Positions 57,282 to 64,000 of a stretch of DNA of 64,000 nucleotides are shown here, piece by piece. The notes beneath the pieces are model-generated. The model was not told where the DNA came from, made no database searches, and worked only from the letters and a program-made list of their open reading frames with translations. The first letter of the stretch is position 1. The number at the start of each line of letters is the position of its first letter. The position numbers and the translations under genes are program-made. Origin of the DNA: Dendrophyllia cribrosa (lineage: Eukaryota > Cnidaria > Anthozoa > Scleractinia > Dendrophylliidae); assembly GCA_024195265.1 (NCBI GenBank), contig JAJLRJ010000006.1, positions 13,276,139 to 13,340,138 of the forward strand, in the 5' to 3' direction.

Positions 57282-60200
57282 TCAATTGCCGGCCTTGTCA
57301 AAAACTGCAACAGGAGCGAGGATTCGGTTTTTATTTGTTTCAACTATTTGTCCATTCATGATCATTTCATCCAAGATCATGTGTACTTTGTCCAGATTAA
57401 ACATTATCTTCAGAAAGGAATGTCAAGGAAACTAAGCTATAGAGGTTTTGCACGGCAGCCATGTTGCATGGCAGGAACAATGAAAATGTTTTGCATTAGA
57501 AAGAACATTCTTTCCCATAGGGAAAAGAATCTATTGTTGCAACATGGCTCCCGTGCAAAACCTCTATATCATTACACTTAACTGATGTAATTTCAACGTG
57601 CTAAAAAAAAATCTGGGAAGTGGCAAAACCCGAAATAGGTTCAATCACGTGGTAGAAAATAAAGCCTTCCCCTGAAAGTGACATCCTCAGTCATAAAATA
57701 AAATCAACTTGCACCAGATCTAGTTACAAATTTTATGAACCCATAAAAATGTATAAAAATGGTACAATTTAACCTCGTAAAACTCACAGCCCCCAGAAAA
57801 TAAAGATAGTTAAAGGTTGATGAAATAGTCACGACTCTTGTTGGGGTTAGCAATTAATGGTACATAAGAGTGTTAAGAAAGGATACATCCAGCTCACACT
57901 GAAAGCAAACAAGTAAACATACTGTTTAATGATGTGTTTCTGCTTTAACCCTTAAACACCGAAGAAAAATCCCAAATTTCATTTTGTAAAATATTGAAAA
58001 ACAAATGGTACCATGCAAAACTGAGTACTGCTGAAGAGGTTTCATTTGAATTGTCACACCATAGGATTTCATCCACAGACTCAAAAGTTAGAACAAATGG
58101 TACCATGCAAAAGTACTACTGAAGAGGTTTCATTTGAATGGTCGCACCATAGGATTTGGTCAACAGACTCAAAAGTTAGAACAAATGGTACCATGCAAAA
58201 GTACTGCCAAAGAGGTTTCATTTGAATGGTCACACCATAGGATTTCATCCACAGACTCAAAAGTTAGAACAAATGGTACCATGCAAAAGTACTGCTGAAG
58301 AGGTTTCATTTGAATGGTCACACCACAGGATTTCGTCAACAGACTCAAAAGTTAGAACTACACTACACATCCGGGAGTAAAGGGTTAAACTATATGAACC
58401 AATCCAGTGACACCACTAAATATAATGTGTTGTTCCACAAAATGTCCATATCCCCTCCCCCACAGAAGTTTTGTAACAGATGTAATGGATGGACAGATTT
58501 GCATACCCCTATTCACCCCCTCCTGAGCATGCTACATGTATGTTGTGAATAACAAGGAATATTTTTCCATTGCATTGTTGCTAAATGTAAAGTTACATTT
58601 TAACTTGTGAATATTAAAGTGAGGCATTGATTGAGTTATAGTAGTGGGACAAAGTTCCACTCAACTGCTCGATCAGTCGATCAGCTGTTAATGTTGAGTC
58701 CGTAACATGTAATGGTCATCTACCTTACCCATGGGGACTGTGTTGGAGGGAGCGGAGGGTGACTTAAGGCCCGTTTACACAGGCTATTTTTTGTGCAATT
58801 TTTGTTGCACTTTTCAATGCAATTTTTGTCGCACGCAAGTTGCATCTTCAAATCGCATGTGTAAACAGGCGGCAATTTCAGTGCGATTTGGGTGCGAACA
58901 TGATGCAACTTGGCAGCTATTTTTGGGAAATCAAAGCAAATGTCGCACCTGAATCGCACAGGAAATCGGCCCTACAGTAGTTTACACTTGCAACAAAAGT
59001 CTCTTTGAAGAGCGCGACAAAAATCGCATGTGTAAACAGGCTTTTAGAAGCAAGGGTTGGGGGGTCAGTGCAGCAAAACACCTAGGAGAGGAGAGGGGAG
59101 GGTCAGTGAACATTGAGCCTTTGATATCTTATGATCACCTGCCTTATCCATGCGCATGGCATTTGAGGGAGGGGACGGTGAGGAGTTGGACATGGGGTGG
59201 AAGATCAGTGAAGCAAAACATCTAAAGGCCCGTTTACACGTGCAATTTTTGATGCGATTTTGGTCGTGCCCTCCAATGCAACTTTTATCGCAAGTGCAAA
59301 CAGCGACAATTTCTGTGCATTTTGGATGCGACATTTGCTCTGATTTGCTGTGATTTTCCCAAAATTGCCATCAAGTTGTATCAGGTTTCAAACATGAACC
59401 TCTGCGACATTGTGCAACAAATCGCACTCAAATCGTACAGAAATCACCACCTGTTTACACATGCGATTTGAAGATGCAACCTGCGTGCAACAAAAATTGC
59501 ATCGACAAGTGCAACAAAAATTGCACAAAAATTTGCCTGTGTAAACGGGCCTTAAGAGAGGTAAGGTCCAAACTTTTCATATTCATGAGTTGGCTCATAA
59601 CAGCCTTGATTCTCTTGTGATCATTATTTTGTACTCAGTTTATGCCATCACAATGCTATAATGTACATGTATGTATTTCTCTTTTTAAAAACGTATTTTG
59701 AGAGAATTGCAAATTAAAAATAGGCCACTTATAATATCAACACTCACCACACTAGAAAAGTAACGGTCCAAAGTTTCCACAAAATTGTGAATAAACTCTA
59801 GTATTGCCAATTCATTCTGCAGGAAAATACAATAATTACTTTATGGTAATAATAAATATTAATAAATCCTCTATAATTTACAGGTAAAGAAGCTTTGATA
59901 TTACTCATTAGTGAGCTAAAAAAATCTTTATCATGATTAAATTATGTCGGGCATAATCAAACTACAGTGTTTGTTGCTTTTTATATCGTTTTGTATTTTT
60001 TCTCACTCAGATTTGCCTCATTTTATCGTACAACAAATAATATCACAAACCCTTGTCAAATTTGCACTAACCCTAAGGAATTTGATAAATTTCACCTAAA
60101 ACAGCAGAGTTCTGGCCCTCCAGTGCTTTGACTGAGCATTCAGACTGTAATTCCTTCCAAAACTGCAGCTAGAAGGTATGCCAAACGACACCATTACAAA

Positions 60201-62236
60201 GATTGGCCGTGAAAATATGCGACCGCAATACTCCTTGCCCATGCCAATGACCTGACAAACATACCCTCATACAGGCAGTTCATATCAATCAAGTTTGCAA
60301 CTTGAGACAACAACTGCCCGTAGCGGCTAGTTAAGCCATGTTTAAGATCTGCCCGGTGATGAAAAGACATCGTGAGGTCAGGAAATCCTTTTAAAAGTTT
60401 CTGGCACCTCTCAAAGAACTGAGTGTGTGTTCATGCAGTGCCTTGGCCCAAAATGCTATTCAGCGCTCAAGGTGAAAATGGGCCATGGTGGAATCACTTG
60501 GGATCAGAAAAGGGGCAGCATTGTGAGTCGTGGGCCATTTGCTATCCTGTGATGTGGTTAAAATGCCTGACATTTGAAGTCCTTCCAGATGGGTGAGAAC
60601 CTCCATTTCGTTTTTGCCACAGAATTTTCTGACATGCTTTGCAAAAGTGGCAAATAGGTCCACAATGCATGGTAAGGCACTTGAAATACAAACTTTGGGA
60701 TTGATTTTTTTCAAGCGGGAATCAGCGGGAGACATGGAGGCTTTTTCCCACATACATTATTTCTCAAAAACAACAGAACAAACAACAGAAAAAAAATCAG
60801 AACAATGTTTTGAAACTTATTTGTACTTCACAAGCCAAAAATAGGTAAATCTGAGCGAGAAAAAATAAAAAACGACCTAGAAAGCAACATAGGTTGGTTA
60901 TGTCCCGAGCTCTTCAATTACCGGTAATATTGTCAGTGTTTAATAGTTATAATAATTATGTCAATATGTACTTGCCTCCCATAGGGTGTCGGGTACTCAA
61001 GAAAAAAAGGTGTGGATGATTTTTGTGATTTGAGGTTTTTTAGGATTAATTTAAGTTTGCCCAGTATTTTAAATGGGTAATGAATTTTTGGGATTAAGTA
61101 CATGTAGCTTATTATTGTTACTCCCTTTATGAAAAATATGGTATTCCAAAGATAAATAACAGTGATGATAAGCATTCTCTCTGTATTACTCCTCAAGGCA
61201 AGTCTACAAAAATAGTTAAGTAACTAATTGCCTGTAAGAAGTAGGCAATGCTCTATTGTTCCACGTTTTTTTTACTGAGAATGCATCAACCTATGGACAA
61301 CATGTTTTTTAAATAAAATGTACTGGAACTTTATTTCAGAATGATGTTTCTTTTGTGCTACAAGATTTCATCCAATCGTGAAACTCCAAAACAATGGCCA
61401 AGAAAGGCTTCTAATTTTACATGTTTCCCACATAGAATTTTGGTTGCATTAAAACTAGTTTTCACGAAAAAGGAATCAATTAGTTAACTAGAGAGAAATA
61501 GATGCACCACCTGGTTAAGCTATGGTAGATTTTCACGTTTTAGTTTTTAGTTTCAACAATATCACAATTACACCTTTCTGCATTCCCTACCGTTAGGTTG
61601 CCTACTTCTTACTAGGGCATTAACTTTACTTGCACTGTAAACTGTAAGCAATGATATAGAAATAAAGTTACACTCCCCTTTTGTTAAGAAAGGAATGTGT
61701 TACTATGTTGAAATTTGCCTAAATAAAACATTAATGCCCAGTTCAAACATCCATGCTTCTCCCATGCCAAACTAAATTCAGGACTTACTGTAAATCAACT
61801 TTAGCACAGCAATAGTGCAAGGTTTGAAACCATTAGATACAGCAACTTGAAATTAGTTTGACACAGCAATAAATTTGACAATATCTATCACCTCCTTGGG
61901 CTGTGGGGGCGAGAATGAAACAAAAATGGCAGCTGAAGCAAATTGAGTATGACTCTGGCACAATGTCTGAATCGGAGTCATGCTCTTGCCATGCTACTGT
62001 CGAGCCTACAGTGTAAATGTAATTGAGTTCAGCAAGACAGAAGCACAACATCTGATCTAGGCCTAAGCTATTATAGTACATACTGCAATACGTTATCAGA
62101 AGAAGCTGCCTAAATCGATGAAAATAACAATTATTTATTAGACACTTGCCTCGTCTGAATCGACACCAACAATGAAGAACAGGGAGGCATATCTTTTGTA
62201 TACGACTTTAAAATTCTTGAATTCAAAAAAAGGACA
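57282..62236 (-). CDS. AP4S1: AP-4 complex subunit sigma, 3' part
   Basis: Three exons on the minus strand: 62150-62236, 59748-59816, 57282-57407, all phase 0. Translation: [29 protein letters not shown]; then [23 protein letters not shown]; then [19 protein letters not shown] followed by [17 protein letters not shown]. These match the clathrin-adaptor small chain fold and resemble AP-4 sigma more than AP-1/2/3 (IHNFVE, FNLDKVH, ILAP). AP-4 sorts cargo such as ATG9 from the trans-Golgi network. The N-terminal exon(s), expected to begin near MIKF, lie beyond 64000 or were not found. The intron after 62150 uses a GC donor (gag|gcaagt). The conserved four residues before IMFNLDK (SELD in human) are absent from the joined exons; a 12-nt microexon, other splice site or real loss is possible. 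Ends at TGA 57282-57284. Confidence 0.82.
57438..57567. mobile_element. MITE with TIR atagaggttttgcacgg
   Basis: Left tatagaggttttgcacgg and right ccgtgcaaaacctctata are exact complements; inner gccatgttgca and tgcaacatggc also pair. It lies about 30 bp upstream of the last AP-4 sigma exon's acceptor. Confidence 0.9.
58001..58370. repeat. 88-bp tandem repeat, four copies
   Basis: acaaatggtaccatgcaaaa starts at 58001, 58093, 58181 and 58269 (92, 88, 88 bp apart). Units contain gaggtttcatttgaa and cacaccataggatttc. Related single copy, reversed, at about 1085-1205. Within the AP-4 sigma intron. Confidence 0.93.
58764..59554. mobile_element. Two gtttacac-ended MITEs (copies 4 and 5)
   Basis: 58764-59045 and 59223-59554 both start aaggcccgtttacac and end with the complement. 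Between them is a unique stretch of about 175 bp with gaggggagggtcagtg-like sequence; a similar ggaggg segment precedes copy 4, hinting at a segmental duplication. Confidence 0.85.
60460..60753 (-). CDS. Unrecognised ORF, possibly transposon-derived
   Basis: A 97-codon frame reading [19 protein letters not shown] and later [20 protein letters not shown]. It has protein-like composition and a helical, basic central part. The sequence that follows on the minus strand (60460 down to about 60080) is broken by stops. I cannot place the family. It lies inside the AP-4 sigma intron, same strand, so it might alternatively be a remnant of an older mobile element's coding region. Confidence 0.25.
   Translation of the reverse strand: MWEKASMSPADSRLKKINPKVCISSALPCIVDLFATFAKHVRKFCGKNEMEVLTHLEGLQMSGILTTSQDSKWPTTHNAAPFLIPSDSTMAHFHLER
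60760..62130. other. AP-4 sigma intron sequence, nothing else seen
   Basis: AT-rich intron of AP-4 sigma without convincing ORFs, long inverted repeats or tRNA-like structures that I could identify. Confidence 0.4.
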
Positions 62237-62344
62237 CTGAAAGAATAAAAAAAGAAAGAAAACAATCTTAGATCTCATCACACTGGAGAAGAACTGGCAG
62301 GCCAGTGTTATGTGATTCTTCCTTTTAACATGAAGGTCAAAGGG

Positions 62345-63550
62345 CATAACCCTGGTGAGAATCTTTGAAGGATCTTTAAGGATCCTTAAAGTTGAAGATC
62401 TGCATGAGGATCTTTGAGGATCTTACTGAGGATCTTAATAAAGATCTTTGAGGATCTTTTAAATTCTTGCAAAAATCTCTGAAGATCTTTAAAGTGCAAC
62501 TAACCCCCAATAATGTTTTTCGCCAAACGAAATCTCCTAATTGTCCTGATTACCTGTGCGAAATTTTTTTTACCGTAGCATTTTTCCTTGATTTTTTATA
62601 ATTTTTTAAAGTTTCAAATTTTGGCGGTTCTTTCGGCCACTACCGAGCAATGTGAAGAATGGGTCCGAGTTTTGTTTGGGCGTCTTGTGACGTCATCGAA
62701 GGAGATTGATTTTCATGATGCGAAGAGCAAAGGAACTGTGGGCAAACACAAAAAAGGCATCGGACTGCACAAAATCCCTTTTTTGGCTTTTGAGTACCAT
62801 TCGCGTTAAAATGCCTTCTACTTTGTCGCTTCGCGGTGATATGCTTATGAGAACGCGGCAAATGGTCTCCTTCGATGACGTCACAGCAAAGTACGTACCC
62901 AGCTCCCACAAATGCTCGGTAATGGGGCAGAAGCACCTAACTTCAAACAGCTGTAGAAACGCTGGGATTTTATCAATTACGATAATTTTTTCGCGCAACT
63001 AATCAGGACAAACAGGAGATTTTATTTAGCAAAAGAAAAAAATTGGGGTTAGTTGCACTTTAAAGATCCTTGAAGATCTTTGCCAAGAATTTAAAGGATC
63101 CTTGAAGATCTTTGCCAAGATCTTCAAGGATCTTGAAAGATCTTCAAAGATCTTGGCAAGATCCTTCAGAGGATCTTATTTTAAAAGATCCTATCCTATT
63201 TTAAAATCCTATCCTATCCTATCCTATCCTATCCTATCCTATCCTATTTTAAAATCCTATCCTATTTTAAAAGATCCTTGAAAGATCCTTTTAAATTCTT
63301 GAGGATCTTAAAGGATCCTTGCAAAGCTACTCACAAGGATATTTTGGTAGGATCCTTGAAAGATCCTTTTAAGATCTTCATCAATTCCTTGAGGATCTTT
63401 GTAAAAAATTCTACAATAAATTGCAGATGAAGAATCTTTGAGGATCTTTCAAAGCTCCTGTGAGGATCCTTTAAATATCTTTATCTTTAAGGATCTTTGA
63501 CAGGTCTTTGAAGATCTTCAAAGATCCCTGAAGATCCTGTGAGGATTTTC
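62345..63550. repeat. Degenerate gatctttgaggatctt repeat, interrupted
   Basis: Short gatctt/ggatcc-rich units of 12-20 bp run from 62357 to 62490 and from 63060 to 63550. An exact (atcct)n tract lies at about 63203-63248. The array is interrupted by the element at 62492-63064. Confidence 0.88.
62492..63064. mobile_element. Non-autonomous DNA element within the gatctt array
   Basis: Left end tttaaagtgcaactaacccc pairs with the right end ggggttagttgcactttaaa. Near the left end tttcgccaaacgaaatctcc and near the right end aggagattttatttagc are partly complementary. Internal gtgacgtcatcgaagga and tccttcgatgacgtcac also pair. Overlapping frames of about 70-100 codons on both strands are not recognisable; the symmetry explains them. 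Confidence 0.82.
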
Positions 63551-63734
63551 ACCAGGGAAATACACTGTACCTGTAACTATTCTACAGTACATGTACTTGC
63601 TTCGTGAGACATGGACAAGAGACAGACTGGGGTTTTGAAATATAGTGATTTTTCTTCCGAGACCACTATCCATTCAATTTCTCTCCACAACATGTTATGT
63701 TACACAGGGGTATTCTATGATCTTGACAAAGAGG

Positions 63735-63800
63735 AGTGGTGCCGTGGTTAGTTGGGTTGCACTCCAGATATGAAGGTCCGTGATTCAAGGCTATTAATGG
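63735..63800 (+). mobile_element. tRNA-like SINE head
   Basis: gtggtgccgtggttagttgg and ggtccgtgattcaaggc resemble Pol III A and B boxes with suitable spacing. The stems are weak, so this is a SINE remnant rather than a tRNA gene. Confidence 0.4.
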
Positions 63801-64000
63801 TTTCTGTCATTGTGTTGCTTCCTTAGACAAGAGATCTTAGTTGCTCCACAAAGTCTAGTACCAGGCATGCAATCTCAAACTCATTTTAGGCCCCAAGTAC
63901 TATTTTTAAGTTCAGTTTCTATTGAATGGCGGTGCAGTTTTTAGCCAGCAAACCAGCTTCACTAATGTTTCATCACCTAAGGATATCATTACTTAGTTTT

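Noticed and set aside
57000..57581. 193-codon plus-strand frame
   Set aside because: It is antisense to the last AP-4 sigma exon and runs through short repeats and a MITE.
62588..63002. THAP-like zinc finger in the 62.5-kb element
   Set aside because: A GIGLHKIPF motif on the plus strand is faintly reminiscent, but the required cysteine and histidine pattern is not present.

Overview
This is a eukaryotic nuclear window. It looks like an anthozoan cnidarian, most likely a stony coral or close relative: AT-rich intergenic DNA, spliced animal genes with GT-AG introns, two members of an NXPE gene family, a Penelope-like retroelement, tRNA-derived SINEs and a very high density of short inverted-repeat (MITE/foldback) elements. 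The assignment rests on gene content and repeat style; no species marker was seen.

Layout. 1-6.1 kb: 5' half of an ACBD3/GCP60-like acyl-CoA-binding gene (minus strand; 3' exons lie left of the window). 6.7-8.5 kb: intronless GH37 trehalase (plus), divergent from ACBD3 across about 0.6 kb. 9.8-13.7 kb and 22.5-31.3 kb: two complete NXPE-family genes in tandem on the minus strand, 469 and 467 aa after splicing, with almost identical exon lengths and with GDS and DxxH motifs; they are separated by about 9 kb of nested MITEs. A decayed Penelope-like element with 130-bp inverted terminal repeats lies inside intron 1 of the second gene. 31.9-43 kb: no convincing gene, but a near-perfect 530-bp palindrome, a 21-bp minisatellite, a 92-bp satellite, SINEs and foldback elements. 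43.8-45.0 kb: single-exon PGAP4/TMEM246-like GPI-GalNAc transferase (minus), with a degenerate inverted copy at 47.3-48.0 kb. 52.7-55.0 kb: a two-exon gene for an 82-residue secreted protein resembling a prohormone. 57.3-62.2 kb: the last three visible exons of an AP-4 sigma gene (minus; 5' exons off the right edge), including a GC-AG intron. The rest is repeats.

How the genes relate. They are housekeeping or secretory-pathway genes with no operon-like logic: Golgi scaffold (ACBD3), extracellular disaccharide hydrolysis (trehalase), secreted/luminal esterase or acetyltransferase-like proteins (NXPE), GPI-anchor side-chain synthesis (PGAP4) and post-Golgi vesicle sorting (AP-4). The trehalase ends in a hydrophobic tail that could be a GPI signal, so PGAP4 could modify it, but that is only inference.

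The observations most worth following are the paired NXPE genes with an intron presence/absence difference, the prohormone-like two-exon gene, a foldback transposon with a clean 10-bp target duplication, the Penelope copy flanked by inverted repeats and a near-perfect target duplication, and several readable nested insertions. All splice sites were placed by eye; all identities are visual.
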